Shown here piece after piece: positions 45,491-54,111 of a stretch of DNA of 64,000 nt. The notes under the pieces are model-generated. The model worked only from the letters and a program-made list of their open reading frames with translations, searched no databases and was not told the DNA's origin. The stretch comes from Sphingomonas gilva (GTDB lineage: Bacteria > Pseudomonadota > Alphaproteobacteria > Sphingomonadales > Sphingomonadaceae). Position numbers and translations under genes: made by a program. Numbering within the stretch: position 1 is the stretch's first letter; the number at the start of each line of letters is the position of its first letter. The stretch is taken from positions 62,001 to 126,000 of the forward strand of contig NZ_QWLV01000001.1 of assembly GCF_003515075.1 (NCBI RefSeq), in the 5' to 3' direction.

Positions 45491-46675
45491 ATGAGCGGCA
45501 TGGCCCGCTTCGACTGGCAGGACCCCTTCGACATCGAAGGGCTGCTGAGCGACGAGGAACGCATGGTTCGCGACACCGCGCGCGACTATGCCCGCGGCGA
45601 GCTGCTGCCGCGCGTCACCCGCGCCTTTCTCGACGAGGATTTCGATCGCGAGATCATGCGCGAGATGGGGCGATTGGGCCTGCTCGGCCCGACCATCCCG
45701 GAGGAATATGGCGGGGCGGGGCTCAACTATGTCGCCTACGGCCTCGTCGCGCGCGAGGTCGAGGCGGTCGATTCGGGCTATCGCTCGGCGATGTCGGTGC
45801 AGTCGAGCCTCGTCATGCATCCGATCAACGCCTATGGCTCGGAAGAGCAGAAGCGGAAATATCTCCCCGGTCTCGCCTCGGGCGAGTTGGTCGGCTGCTT
45901 CGGCCTGACCGAGCCCGACGCCGGATCGGACCCTGGCGGCATGCGCACCCGCGCGGAAAAGGTCGCTGGCGGCTATCGCCTGTCGGGCAGCAAGATGTGG
46001 ATCACCAATTCGCCGATCGCCGACGTCTTCGTCGTCTGGGCGAAGTCGGATGCGCATGGCGGCGGCATCCGCGGCTTCGTCCTGGAAAAAGGCATGAAGG
46101 GGCTGTCGGCCCCCAAGATCGAGGGCAAGCTCTCGCTGTGCGCCTCGATCACCGGCGAGATCGTGTTGGACGGGGTCGAGGTCGGCGAGGAGGCGATCTT
46201 CCCCGAGGTGCAGGGGCTGAAAGGTCCGTTCGGCTGCCTCAACCGCGCGCGCTACGGCATTGCATGGGGAACGATGGGCGCGGCCGAATTCTGCCTTGAG
46301 GCGACGCGGCAATATGTCCTCGACCGCCAGCAGTTCGGCGTGCCGCTCGCCTCGAAGCAGCTCGTGCAGCTGAAGCTCGCCAACATGCAGACCGAGATCG
46401 CGCTTGGTCTTCAGGCGGCCTTGCGCGCCGGCCGGCTGTTCGACGAGCACAAGCTCGCGCCCGAGACGATCTCGATCATCAAGCGCAACAATTGCGGCAA
46501 GGCGCTCGATATCGCCCGCATCGCGCGCGACATGCACGGCGGCAACGGCATCTCCGCCGATTTCCATGTGATGCGCCACGCGATCAATCTGGAGACGGTC
46601 AACACCTATGAGGGCACGCACGACGTCCACGGACTGATCCTCGGCCGCGCGATCACCGGCATCGCGGCCTTCTAG
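45491..46675 (+). CDS. gcdH: Glutaryl-CoA dehydrogenase
   Basis: GcdH oxidatively decarboxylates glutaryl-CoA to crotonyl-CoA in lysine and tryptophan breakdown, with FAD. The protein has 394 residues. Motifs are [37 protein letters not shown], and the C-terminal [20 protein letters not shown], whose Glu is the catalytic base. The ATG at 45491 has GGAG 8 bases upstream; the gene follows the hemX-like gene by 5 bases, so it may be transcribed with it. Among acyl-CoA dehydrogenases the YEGTHDVH and AITGIAAF pattern is specific to this enzyme. Confidence 0.92.
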   Translation: MSGMARFDWQDPFDIEGLLSDEERMVRDTARDYARGELLPRVTRAFLDEDFDREIMREMGRLGLLGPTIPEEYGGAGLNYVAYGLVAREVEAVDSGYRSAMSVQSSLVMHPINAYGSEEQKRKYLPGLASGELVGCFGLTEPDAGSDPGGMRTRAEKVAGGYRLSGSKMWITNSPIADVFVVWAKSDAHGGGIRGFVLEKGMKGLSAPKIEGKLSLCASITGEIVLDGVEVGEEAIFPEVQGLKGPFGCLNRARYGIAWGTMGAAEFCLEATRQYVLDRQQFGVPLASKQLVQLKLANMQTEIALGLQAALRAGRLFDEHKLAPETISIIKRNNCGKALDIARIARDMHGGNGISADFHVMRHAINLETVNTYEGTHDVHGLILGRAITGIAAF

Positions 46676-46677
46676 CC

Positions 46678-47133
46678 GTGAGCGTCGCCTTCAGACGCGA
46701 GAGCGACGACGAGCATAAGGAACCCGAGTTCGAGCTGCCGATCCCGGTCGGTCCGAACCTCGTCACCGAGCGTGGGCTGGCGCTGATCGCCGCGCGCGTC
46801 GCCGCGCTCGAAGCGCAAATCGCCGCGGAAAGCGATCCGGACGCCGTCAAGAAGCTCCGCCGCGACCTGCGCTACTGGACCACCCGGCACGCCACGGCGC
46901 AGATCGCTCCGCCGCCCGCTGCGGGCGAAGCCGGCATCGGCAGCCGCGTGACGATCCGCCTCAAGGGCAAGGAGCGCAGCTTCACCATCACCGGCCATGA
47001 CGAGGCGGACCCCGCAGCCCATCTCATCGCCTTCACTGCCCCGCTCGCCCGCGCGGTGATGGGTGCGACGGCCGGCGAGCGCGTCGATTTCGCGGGAGAG
47101 GAAGAAGCGGTGGAGATCGTCGCGATCGGCTGA
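46678..47133 (+). CDS. GreA/GreB C-terminal-like elongation factor
   Basis: The protein has 151 residues, with an N-terminal helical hairpin (LALIAARVAALEAQIAAESD) and a C-terminal FKBP-like fold (SRVTIRLKGKERSFTITGHD, then GATAGERVDFAGEEEAVEIV). It fits the GreA/nucleoside diphosphate kinase regulator (Rnk) type that binds RNA polymerase and rescues paused complexes. The coil is shorter than in GreA. A GTG at 46678 begins 3 bases after gcdH, so it is likely in the same transcript. Confidence 0.8.
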   Translation: MSVAFRRESDDEHKEPEFELPIPVGPNLVTERGLALIAARVAALEAQIAAESDPDAVKKLRRDLRYWTTRHATAQIAPPPAAGEAGIGSRVTIRLKGKERSFTITGHDEADPAAHLIAFTAPLARAVMGATAGERVDFAGEEEAVEIVAIG

Positions 47134-47207
47134 AACGCCACAATCGCATCCGAAACGAACGGGTTCGTAACGATCCCGCTGGACGCCGTCTCGGTGACGC
47201 TCTAAGC

Positions 47208-47242
47208 GCGCCCCGGCCTGCCGTCCGGCGGGCTTCTTTTTT
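47208..47242 (+). terminator. Possible terminator downstream of the GreA-like gene
   Basis: An imperfect stem (GCCCCGGCC and GTCCGGCGGGC) is followed by TTCTTTTTT on the plus strand. It lies between the GreA-like gene and the barrel gene. The stem has mismatches, so this is a weak call. Confidence 0.4.
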
Positions 47243-47252
47243 GGGGGATATC

Positions 47253-47828
47253 ATGAAGATGAAGATGATGGCGGCGGCCGCCGCCCTGGTGGCGTGCGTG
47301 CCCGGCGCGGCGCTGGCGCAGGATTTCGACGGCGCGCGCATCGAGGCGCGGATCGGCTATGAGACGCCGACCGTCAGCGGCGACGATCTCGGCGATGAGG
47401 ACGTCTACAAGATCGGTAGCGCGGTCTCCTATGGCGGCGAGATCGGTTTCGATCTGAAGGCGGGAGAGAAGGTCGTGGTCGGCCCCTACGCCACCTACGA
47501 ATTCTCCAGCGTGGAGCTGTGCGATGGTCCCGATTGCCTGCGTGTCGAGGGCAATCTCGGCGCGGGCGCGCGGATCGGCTATGCGGTCGCCGCCAACACG
47601 CAGATCTACGCCAAGGTCGGCTACGCCAACATCACGCTGGAGGCCGACACTTCGTTCGGCAACGCGTCCGAAAGCAAGGGCGGCGTCCAGGGCGCGCTCG
47701 GCGCGGCGTTCAACTTCGGTCCGCGCGCCTATGGCATGATCGAATTCAACTATGCCGATTATGGCGAGCTGTACGGCATCAACTTCCAGCGCCGCCACGT
47801 CGCGGCGGGTGTCGGCTTCCGCTTCTGA
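47253..47828 (+). CDS. Outer-membrane beta-barrel protein (OmpW/OmpX-like size)
   Basis: The precursor has 191 residues with a signal peptide (MKMKMMAAAAALVACVPGAALAQ). The mature part alternates hydrophobic and polar residues as in an eight-stranded barrel (ARIEARIGYETPT, LGAGARIGYAVAANTQIYAK, AYGMIEFNYADYGELYG) and ends in a terminal Phe (VGFRF). The ATG at 47253 follows GGGGGA. Such small barrels act in adhesion, stress or small-molecule passage; no substrate is evident. A terminator follows. Confidence 0.85.
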   Translation: MKMKMMAAAAALVACVPGAALAQDFDGARIEARIGYETPTVSGDDLGDEDVYKIGSAVSYGGEIGFDLKAGEKVVVGPYATYEFSSVELCDGPDCLRVEGNLGAGARIGYAVAANTQIYAKVGYANITLEADTSFGNASESKGGVQGALGAAFNFGPRAYGMIEFNYADYGELYGINFQRRHVAAGVGFRF

Positions 47829-47846
47829 TCGCCAGGCGATGAACGA

Positions 47847-47878
47847 AGGGGGCGTCCGGGTGACCGGGCGCCCCTTTT
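47847..47878 (+). terminator. Rho-independent terminator after the barrel gene
   Basis: GGGGCGTCCGG and CCGGGCGCCCC form a stem with one mismatch, followed by TTTT. It lies 19 bases after the barrel stop and before dinB. Confidence 0.7.
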
Positions 47879-47913
47879 GCTTGGGCATCGCGGCGTGCCA
47901 ATGAAGCGCGGCA

Positions 47914-48978
47914 ATGACCCGCAAGATCATCCATGTCGACATGGACGCCTTCTTCGCCTCGGTGGAGCAGCGCGACGCGCCCGATCTGCGGGGGAAACCC
48001 GTCGCGGTCGGCGGATCGGGCGGGCGCGGCGTGGTGGCGGCGGCAAGCTATGAGGCGCGCAGGTTCGGCGTGCGCTCGGCGATGCCCTCGGTCACCGCGC
48101 TCCGCCGCTGCCCGGACCTCGTCTTCGTCCGCCCGCGCTTCAACGTCTATCGCGCGGTATCCCGCCAGATTCGCGACATTTTCGAGGAATACACCCCGCT
48201 GGTCGAGCCGCTCTCGCTCGACGAGGCCTATCTCGACGTCACCGCCAACCAGCGCGGGCTTCCCTCGGCGACCGCGACGGCCGAGGAAATCCGCGCGCGC
48301 ATCCTCGCCGATACAGGTCTCACCGCCTCGGCCGGCGTCTCCTACAACAAGCTGCTGGCCAAGCTCGCTTCCGACGTCAACAAGCCCAACGGCCAGTGCG
48401 TCATCACCCCCGCCGCCGGTCCCGGCTTCGTCGCCGCACTGGCCATCGGCCGGTTCCACGGCGTCGGCCCGCGCACCGCGGAGAAGATGCATGCGCTGGG
48501 CATTCACACCGGCGCCGATCTCGCCAGGTGGAGCCTCGCCGATCTGGTCGCGCGCTTCGGCAAGGCGGGCGCATGGTACCACGCCATCGCCCGCGCCGAG
48601 GACGATCGCGCGGTCACGCCCGATCGTCCGCGCAAGTCCTACAGCTCGGAAACGACCTTCGCTGCCGACCTGCTGAACCCGGAGGAGATCGAGGCCGGCG
48701 TCATGCGCATGGCGGCGGACGTGGCGGACTGGGTGCGCCGCACCGGCGCGACCGGCCGCACCGTGACGCTGAAGGCGCGCTTCGCCGATTTCGCCACGGT
48801 CACACGCAGCCGCACGCTCGGCCTCCCAATCGGCGCGGATGCCGTCGCACCGCTCGCGGTGGAGCTGGTCCGCACGCTCTACCCGCCGCGCGCGGGCATC
48901 CGCCTCCTTGGCGTCACGCTCTCCGCTTTCGAGCGCAAGGCCGAGGATGCCGAGAACCAGATGGCGTTCGAGCTCTGA
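47914..48978 (+). CDS. dinB: DNA polymerase IV
   Basis: Pol IV is a Y-family translesion polymerase. The protein has 354 residues. Catalytic acids are D9 and D11 (HVDMDAFF) and D103 E104 in SLDEAYLD; YEARRFGVRSAMPS is the palm-finger contact. The C-terminal little finger ends at FERKAED and a short tail (NQMAFEL) that may be a beta-clamp motif (QMAFEL resembles QLxLF). No LexA box was seen upstream. It converges with the AraC-type gene by 10 bases. Confidence 0.96.
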   Translation: MTRKIIHVDMDAFFASVEQRDAPDLRGKPVAVGGSGGRGVVAAASYEARRFGVRSAMPSVTALRRCPDLVFVRPRFNVYRAVSRQIRDIFEEYTPLVEPLSLDEAYLDVTANQRGLPSATATAEEIRARILADTGLTASAGVSYNKLLAKLASDVNKPNGQCVITPAAGPGFVAALAIGRFHGVGPRTAEKMHALGIHTGADLARWSLADLVARFGKAGAWYHAIARAEDDRAVTPDRPRKSYSSETTFAADLLNPEEIEAGVMRMAADVADWVRRTGATGRTVTLKARFADFATVTRSRTLGLPIGADAVAPLAVELVRTLYPPRAGIRLLGVTLSAFERKAEDAENQMAFEL

Positions 48979-48988
48979 TCCCGCCGAT

Positions 48989-49915
48989 CTAGACGTTCTT
49001 CGCCTTCGCGGCGCGGATCACCAGCGCGTGCGCGCGCAGCGTGGCGTCGAGATAGGGCGTGTGCATCGCCAGGAACTGGCGCGGGGTCATGCCGAGGAAG
49101 CGCCTGGCGTCGCGCAGGAAATGCGAGGCGTCGCAATAGGCGCCGGCGATCAGCGAGTAATCTCCCGGGTCGCGCGCGGCCCGCATCTTGAAGAAGGACC
49201 GCATGAAGCGCGCGCGGATCAACAGCGTCTTGGGCGGGAAACCGAAATGCCGCATCGAAAGCCGCCGCAGCCGGGTCGGGTCGATGCCGATGCGCTGCGC
49301 GGCGCTGGCGAGGTCCTCGGTCTCGTCATTGTCGATCAACGCCATCAGCGCGCGCAGCGCCGGCTCGTGCCGGCTGGGCGGGCCCATATGGTCGATGAAG
49401 AAGCGATCGAGGATGGCCTTGACCGCCGGGCCCTGATCCGATGCGCGCAGACGCGCGGTCAGATCGCGGACCAGCGCCGGGTCCATCGCCGTCTTGAGCG
49501 GGACGATGCGGTCGCGGAAGCGCTCGGCCGGCTCGCTGAACAGCCGCGACCAGCCGAGCGGGCTGATCCCCGCGCCGACCGTCACCCCGCCGTTGGTGAC
49601 CAGCCGCATCGCGCGCGTGGTGGTGCCGTAGAGCGAGGCGGCGGGCAGCGGATCGTAGGTCGTCTCGCCGAGCGTCAGCACGATGGGGTTGTCGGCGAGC
49701 ACGATGCGGATCGCCGCCCAGCCGGGCAGCATATATTCGACCGCGCCGGCCACCGAAGGACCCTCGGAGTCGAGCACGTGATAGTTGGTGATGTAATCCG
49801 CCAGCCGCGGATCGGGCCGCTCGACGCGCAGCGCGGTGTCGGGCGGCAAACCGAAGTCCGCCGCCGACACGCCGGGCGTGTGCGTCCCGCTCTCGATCAT
49901 CCCAGAATGCCCCAT
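48989..49915 (-). CDS. AraC family transcriptional regulator
   Basis: The protein has 308 residues with a C-terminal double helix-turn-helix (DLASAAQRIGIDPTRLRRLS, then DYSLIAGAYCDASHFLRDAR and RFLGMTPRQF). The N-terminal domain is the DUF6597-type sensor-like fold (VERPDPRLADYITNYHVLD, LPGWAAIRIVLADNPIVL) seen in regulators of unknown small ligands. It starts at the ATG at 49915. The next gene toward its promoter side is the glutaredoxin/MauE gene on the same strand, 64 bases away, so a separate promoter is likely. The ligand is unknown. Confidence 0.87.
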   Translation of the reverse strand: MGHSGMIESGTHTPGVSAADFGLPPDTALRVERPDPRLADYITNYHVLDSEGPSVAGAVEYMLPGWAAIRIVLADNPIVLTLGETTYDPLPAASLYGTTTRAMRLVTNGGVTVGAGISPLGWSRLFSEPAERFRDRIVPLKTAMDPALVRDLTARLRASDQGPAVKAILDRFFIDHMGPPSRHEPALRALMALIDNDETEDLASAAQRIGIDPTRLRRLSMRHFGFPPKTLLIRARFMRSFFKMRAARDPGDYSLIAGAYCDASHFLRDARRFLGMTPRQFLAMHTPYLDATLRAHALVIRAAKAKNV

Positions 49916-49979
49916 TCATTCCGTTGCCGTAATTTTGGGGATGGCGGCAACGGCCGCAAAGGTAAAGGGGGCGCTCAGG

Positions 49980-50711
49980 CTATTTGGCGAGCATCCACAA
50001 CGCCATCGCCACCATCATGACGTTCTCGGTCAGCGAGACGAAACCCAGGGGCACGTTGCTGTCGCCGCCGACGCACGCGCATTTGAGCTCGCGCTTGTCG
50101 ATATAGACCGCCTTGAACACCGATACCGCGCCGACCGAGCCGATGATGAGCGCGACGGGGATCGACAGCCAGGTGAGCGCGCCCGCGATCATCAGCACCC
50201 CCGCCAGCCCCTCGGCGAAGGGATAGATTTTCGCATAGGGCACCCACCTTTGGGCGAGCAGGTCGTAGCCGAGGAACATCGTCGCGAAGCCGTCGACGTC
50301 GCGCAGCTTCTGGAGCGCGAGCAGGCTCATCGAGAAGGCGACGAACCATTCGGCCGTCATCACCGAGAACAGGCTGCCGAACGCCGCCCAGTGCGCCGCG
50401 ACCGCCATCAGCGCCGCCATGGCGAAGATCGCGATGACGGGCTTGTAGGTCACAGCATCGGGATTGCGCGGGGGCTTGTCGAGAAACTCGCGCAGATCGT
50501 CATAGCCGCCGATCCGCTTGCCATCGATGAAGACCTGGGGCGTGGTTTCGACGCCGTGCTCGGCCTTGAACGCGTCCGTCTCGGCGCGCGTCGTCAGCCA
50601 TTTGTCCTCGATCGCGAAACCCTCCCGCTTCAGCAGGTCGAGCGCCTTCAGCCCCCAGGGGCAGACATGCTTGTCCATTACCATGCGGTGGATGGTGGCG
50701 TGCTTCGCCAT
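49980..50711 (-). CDS. Glutaredoxin-MauE membrane fusion protein
   Basis: The first 80 residues are a glutaredoxin fold with the active site CPWG (Cys17), so it has one active-site thiol rather than CPYC, and TTPQVFIDGKRIGGYDDL as the glutathione-binding loop. The rest (about 90-243) is a four-helix MauE/DoxX-like membrane domain (IAIFAMAALMAVAAHWA, WFVAFSMSLLALQKLRDVDG, LAGVLMIAGALTWL) with CxC near residue 213 (KCACVGG). MauE proteins keep thiols reduced in methylamine dehydrogenase assembly. The gene is 12 bases from csoR and shares its transcript, so it is probably turned on by the metal or redox signal that CsoR senses. Confidence 0.88.
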   Translation of the reverse strand: MAKHATIHRMVMDKHVCPWGLKALDLLKREGFAIEDKWLTTRAETDAFKAEHGVETTPQVFIDGKRIGGYDDLREFLDKPPRNPDAVTYKPVIAIFAMAALMAVAAHWAAFGSLFSVMTAEWFVAFSMSLLALQKLRDVDGFATMFLGYDLLAQRWVPYAKIYPFAEGLAGVLMIAGALTWLSIPVALIIGSVGAVSVFKAVYIDKRELKCACVGGDSNVPLGFVSLTENVMMVAMALWMLAK

Positions 50712-50723
50712 GATGGATTCCCT

Positions 50724-51008
50724 TCAGCGGCTGGATTTGACGAACAGCTGGACGAGTTCGTCCACCTTGGCCCGCTGCTCGGCGGCGTCGCCCGCGGCGA
50801 TCGCACCTGCGACGCAGCTGCCGGCATGGTCGCGCAGCACCTCCGCCTCGGCGCGGGCGAGCGCGGCGCGCACCGCCTGCACCTGCTGCAATATGTCGAT
50901 GCAGTAGCGGTCGTCCTCGACCATCTGCGCGATGCCGCGCACCTGGCCGGCGATGCGGTTGAAACGGTTGACCTTGGCCTTGCGGCGTTCTTCGTCGCGA
51001 ACGGGCAT
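50724..51008 (-). CDS. csoR: CsoR/RcnR/FrmR family repressor, copper-type ligands
   Basis: The protein has 94 residues and is an all-helical DNA-binding repressor. The copper(I) set of CsoR is exact: Cys36, His61 and Cys65 (YCIDIL and DHAGSC). FrmR has no Cys at the third site and RcnR has His ligands, so the Cu(I) reading is favoured; a persulfide- or formaldehyde-sensing role is less likely. It starts at 51008, right beside a 7-3-7 operator palindrome. It leads the glutaredoxin/MauE gene in one operon. A copper exporter is not adjacent. Confidence 0.88.
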   Translation of the reverse strand: MPVRDEERRKAKVNRFNRIAGQVRGIAQMVEDDRYCIDILQQVQAVRAALARAEAEVLRDHAGSCVAGAIAAGDAAEQRAKVDELVQLFVKSSR

Positions 51009-51011
51009 ATC

Positions 51012-51028
51012 ATACTCCTGGGGAGTAT
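51012..51028 (-). promoter_or_regulatory. CsoR operator overlapping the csoR ribosome binding site
   Basis: ATACTCC-TGG-GGAGTAT is a perfect 7-3-7 palindrome that ends 4 bases from the csoR start. On the minus strand the right half holds AGGAG, the likely ribosome binding site, and TATACT at the other edge is a fair -10 box. It matches the G/C-rich CsoR operator form with a central GGG/CCC core. Confidence 0.75.
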
Positions 51029-51044
51029 ATATTGGCCCCTACGA

Positions 51045-52034
51045 TCAGCCTTTCAAGAGCCGCGCCTTCGCCGCGCGCGCGACACCGCCGACGGTGCGCG
51101 GATTCCACGCCTCGACGCGCATCAGCATGCGCCGTTCGTCCATCCAGTCGGCCTTGTAGGCGTCGTCGCCGGTGCCGTAATCGATGGTGGCGGGGCGATC
51201 ATGGGTCAGGACATGGCGGAACATCGCATGGCCCAGAATCGAGCCGGCCGACAGCGCCTTCGCATCCTCGCGATAGGCGAGCTTGTGGATCGTCGCGGTG
51301 CCGCCGTCGATCGTCCAGAGCTGTGCGGCGATCGGTTGGCCCGCGTGCCGGGCGATGCCGAGCCGGAGAGCGCCCGCGCCCTCCACCATCGCACGCAGGA
51401 AGGCGGGCGATCCCTCCTCGGGCTTCCAGCTCGCCGCGTAGATCGCTTCGTAATCCGCCCAGGCGGCGGGATCGAAGCGCGCATGGATAGCGATGTCGAG
51501 CGCCGCCGCCTTCGCTTTGCGCTTGACCGTGTTGCGCAGGCGAGACGGTCGCGCGGCCCAATAATCGTCGAACGAAAGCCCACCAACATGGGCAACCCAG
51601 TTGGCCGTCGCCTCACTTTCGCGCGTCCACCAGCCGGCGGCGCGGAAGGCGCCGAGCGTCAGCACCGCGTCAGCCGGCTCCATCGGCGCGAGCGCGACAT
51701 GGGCGAAGCGCGGCTTGAGCGCGCGCACGATCGCGGTCAGCAGATCGGGCCGGGGCGCGCCGCTGAACACCGGCCCCACGCGCAGCGAGTACCAGCTGGC
51801 ATAGGCTTCGCCCGCTGCGGTCAGCAGCAGCCAGGCGGCATCGTCCCCGTCGCGGGCGCGCGCCGCCACGAGCGGCGTCGCCCCCAGCACATGGTCGCGC
51901 GTCATCCGATACCAGCCAAGCCGGTGATAGGGCGAAACCTGCGCGTCCATCGCGCCCGCCGCGTCTGCCGCCAGCGCGTCGAGATCGTCGAACAGCGCGA
52001 CCTCGACTCCCGGAAGGGCGGCGCGCGTCGCCAT
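51045..52034 (-). CDS. CelD/FemAB-like GNAT acyltransferase (second of the operon)
   Basis: The protein has 329 residues and the Acetyltransf_6 (CelD-like) pattern: DDLDALAADAAGAMDAQVSP, RPSRLRNTVKRKAKAAALDI as the basic helix, then LGIARHAGQPIAAQLWTIDG, YREDAKALSAGSILGHAMFR and IDYGTGDDAYKADWMDERR. These GNAT proteins transfer acyl groups to amines of sugars, amino acids or lipids. The ATG at 52034 overlaps the cupin stop by one base (TGATG), so it is coupled. The acceptor is unknown. The substrate groove regions differ from the first CelD-like gene, so the two probably act on different acceptors or acyl donors. Confidence 0.83.
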   Translation of the reverse strand: MATRAALPGVEVALFDDLDALAADAAGAMDAQVSPYHRLGWYRMTRDHVLGATPLVAARARDGDDAAWLLLTAAGEAYASWYSLRVGPVFSGAPRPDLLTAIVRALKPRFAHVALAPMEPADAVLTLGAFRAAGWWTRESEATANWVAHVGGLSFDDYWAARPSRLRNTVKRKAKAAALDIAIHARFDPAAWADYEAIYAASWKPEEGSPAFLRAMVEGAGALRLGIARHAGQPIAAQLWTIDGGTATIHKLAYREDAKALSAGSILGHAMFRHVLTHDRPATIDYGTGDDAYKADWMDERRMLMRVEAWNPRTVGGVARAAKARLLKG

Positions 52035-52885
52035 CAGCGGCCGATCATGCGCCCGGCCCTGGCGAGCGCGCGATAGGCGACCGACTTGGCAAGATTCTGG
52101 TGCGGGAAGCGGCGCGGCATCGCCGGGTCGAGCCCCGCCTTGCGCAGCACCGCGTTCAGCCCGTGCGCCTGCTCCTCGCGGTAGCTCCATTCGCTGCGCC
52201 AGGTGACCGACAGCGAGACCGATGGCTCGGGCCCGTTCCGCACGAAATGCGGCGCCTTGACCGGCACGTAGATGCCCTCGCCGGGACCGATGGCGATGGG
52301 CTCGCCCTTGGCGAGGAAGCGCTCGTCATAGGGCAGGTTGCGGTGGCCGCCGGCGTGGAAGCGCTCATGCTCGCTGGCCGCGACGATGCTTTCGTCGCCC
52401 GCGGGGAACACCGTCATCGTCTTGGTCCCGCGCACCTGCATCAGAATATTGTGTTCCGGATCGAAGTGGAACGGCGTCACCGCGTTCGGCGAGGAGACGA
52501 AGATGAACGCCTCCAGCTTGATCATCGGCCCCGTCGCCGCCTCGACGATCGGCTCCAGCTCGCCGAGGATGTCGTGCAGCAGCGCGCGATACGCGGTGTC
52601 CTGCTCGACGAATTTCAGCACCATCCACGATCCGTTGCGTTCGATCGAGCGCAGCGTGTCGGCGGCCGACAGCCCGTTGTCCGCCAGCGCCGCCGGATCG
52701 ATCCCGATCGGGATGTCCGCCAGGTTGCGCTCGACGTCCACCGGCCGCATCCGCTCGGACAGCGCCACCAGGGCGTCCAGCTCCAGCATCGGATGGCCGG
52801 GCAGGCCGTGCGTCAGCTTGCCCGCGGTCTCGGGATAGAGCGCCGCGAAGGTCTCGCGCGCGGATGCGGGAAAGAACTCAGCCAT
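52034..52885 (-). CDS. JmjC-like cupin dioxygenase (Cupin_8)
   Basis: The protein has 283 residues of the JmjC/Cupin_8 fold. The Fe(II) ligands are all visible: H140 and D142 in TPFHFDPEHN and H213 in KAPHFVRNG; K155 in RGTKTMTVF is well placed to bind 2-oxoglutarate. This predicts an active hydroxylase rather than a regulator. Bacterial relatives hydroxylate peptides, ribosomal proteins or small molecules. The ATG at 52885 lies inside the end of the first GNAT gene (8-base overlap). It is flanked by two GNAT genes in one operon. The substrate is unknown. Confidence 0.85.
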   Translation of the reverse strand: MAEFFPASARETFAALYPETAGKLTHGLPGHPMLELDALVALSERMRPVDVERNLADIPIGIDPAALADNGLSAADTLRSIERNGSWMVLKFVEQDTAYRALLHDILGELEPIVEAATGPMIKLEAFIFVSSPNAVTPFHFDPEHNILMQVRGTKTMTVFPAGDESIVAASEHERFHAGGHRNLPYDERFLAKGEPIAIGPGEGIYVPVKAPHFVRNGPEPSVSLSVTWRSEWSYREEQAHGLNAVLRKAGLDPAMPRRFPHQNLAKSVAYRALARAGRMIGR

Positions 52886-54038
52886 GGGCGGACTCCCTCG
52901 AACGCAGCGCGCGCAGCCGCGCGGCGGCGGTCTCGGCGGCGCGGGCGAGCGCATAGGTGGCGGCGCCGCGCGCCCCGGCGAGCGGCAGCGTGACGCGGAT
53001 GATCGCGCGCCGCTCCGCCCAGACCGAATCGATCATACTGTGCTTCTCGACCGCGCAGCTGTCGATCCAGTCGAGGTCCGGCCGATCGAGCAGCGCGAGA
53101 TTCTCGATCTGCAGCAGCACGCCGGGGGAGAAGCGGGCGAAATCCTCGTCGAACGCGGTCTTGAAGGCGAAGCCGCCGGGCGGGCTCAGGAAATTGACCA
53201 GCATCGCGATAGGCCGCCCCTCCAGCTCCATGCGCAGCATGTCGAGCTTGCCCGCCGCGCCCGCGCCCGCCAGCGCCGCATGGAAGAAGGCGCGTGTAGC
53301 CGGTGTGTCAGCCAGCGCCGATCCCGCCTCGCCCTTCCACCCCTTCGCCTCCAGCGTCAGATAGGCGTCGGCCCATTCGGCGACGTCGTCGCCCGCGGCG
53401 AACCGCCGCCAGGCGACCACGCCGAGCTCGCCGAGCCGTGCGGCCAGCCGCTTCAGCTCCTTGCGCTTCTTCTTGCGGACATGCGCTTCATAATAGGCGT
53501 CCGGGGACATATCGCTCGCCAGCGCCGCGCGCTCGATGCGGTGAACGGTCGGGCAGGGGCGGCGCATCGCCTTCGCCGCCGCGATCAGCGCGCGATGCGC
53601 CGGGCCGCCCTCGACAAGGCCGGTCAGATGGATCAGCCCCCTGGCCCAGGGACGCGTGTCGAGCGTCTCCAGCATCGCGCGCCAGGCAGCGACCTCATGC
53701 CCCCTGCGCAGCAGCGGGGCGCCCAGAAAGCTGTGATAATGCAGCCAGGTTTCGACATGCGCGATCGGCAACCGGCCATATTCGGGATCGATGTGGAGCG
53801 GCAGCGCGCCGATCAGGCGGCCGTCGCGTTCGACCGTCAGCAATCGCACATCGCCCCGCCCGTGTGGCAACGCGCGCGAGGCGTCGAGAAACCACCCCTC
53901 GGCGAAGCAATTGGGCTCGGCGGCATGGGCGGCAAGGTCGTCCCACGCGGCGCCGAAATGCGCCTCGGCAAGCGGGCGCAGCACAGCCACGGGCCTCGCA
54001 GTCCCGCGATCGATCACCCTGTCCGCACTGCTGGCCAC
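52878..54038 (-). CDS. CelD/BcsL-like GNAT acyltransferase (first of the operon)
   Basis: The protein has 386 residues. The Acetyltransf_6 domain is marked by the basic KKKRKELKRLAARLGELG (about residue 189-206), LTLEAKGWKGEAGSALADTP, LRMELEGRPIAMLVNFLSPP, FKTAFDEDFARFSPG and DWIDSCAVEKHSMIDSVWAE. CelD-like proteins act in polysaccharide or lipid modification; the name comes from cellulose synthesis loci. The start is a GTG at 54038. It leads a three-gene unit with the cupin and the second GNAT, with overlaps at both joints. The acyl donor is assumed to be an acyl-CoA or acyl-ACP. Confidence 0.83.
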   Translation of the reverse strand: MASSADRVIDRGTARPVAVLRPLAEAHFGAAWDDLAAHAAEPNCFAEGWFLDASRALPHGRGDVRLLTVERDGRLIGALPLHIDPEYGRLPIAHVETWLHYHSFLGAPLLRRGHEVAAWRAMLETLDTRPWARGLIHLTGLVEGGPAHRALIAAAKAMRRPCPTVHRIERAALASDMSPDAYYEAHVRKKKRKELKRLAARLGELGVVAWRRFAAGDDVAEWADAYLTLEAKGWKGEAGSALADTPATRAFFHAALAGAGAAGKLDMLRMELEGRPIAMLVNFLSPPGGFAFKTAFDEDFARFSPGVLLQIENLALLDRPDLDWIDSCAVEKHSMIDSVWAERRAIIRVTLPLAGARGAATYALARAAETAAARLRALRSRESAHG

Positions 54039-54111
54039 GCGCCCGCGATACAGGCACGCGGTTAAGAAAAGCTGGTCGGCATGCTATCTTGGGTCGAACC
54101 TAACCCACCAC

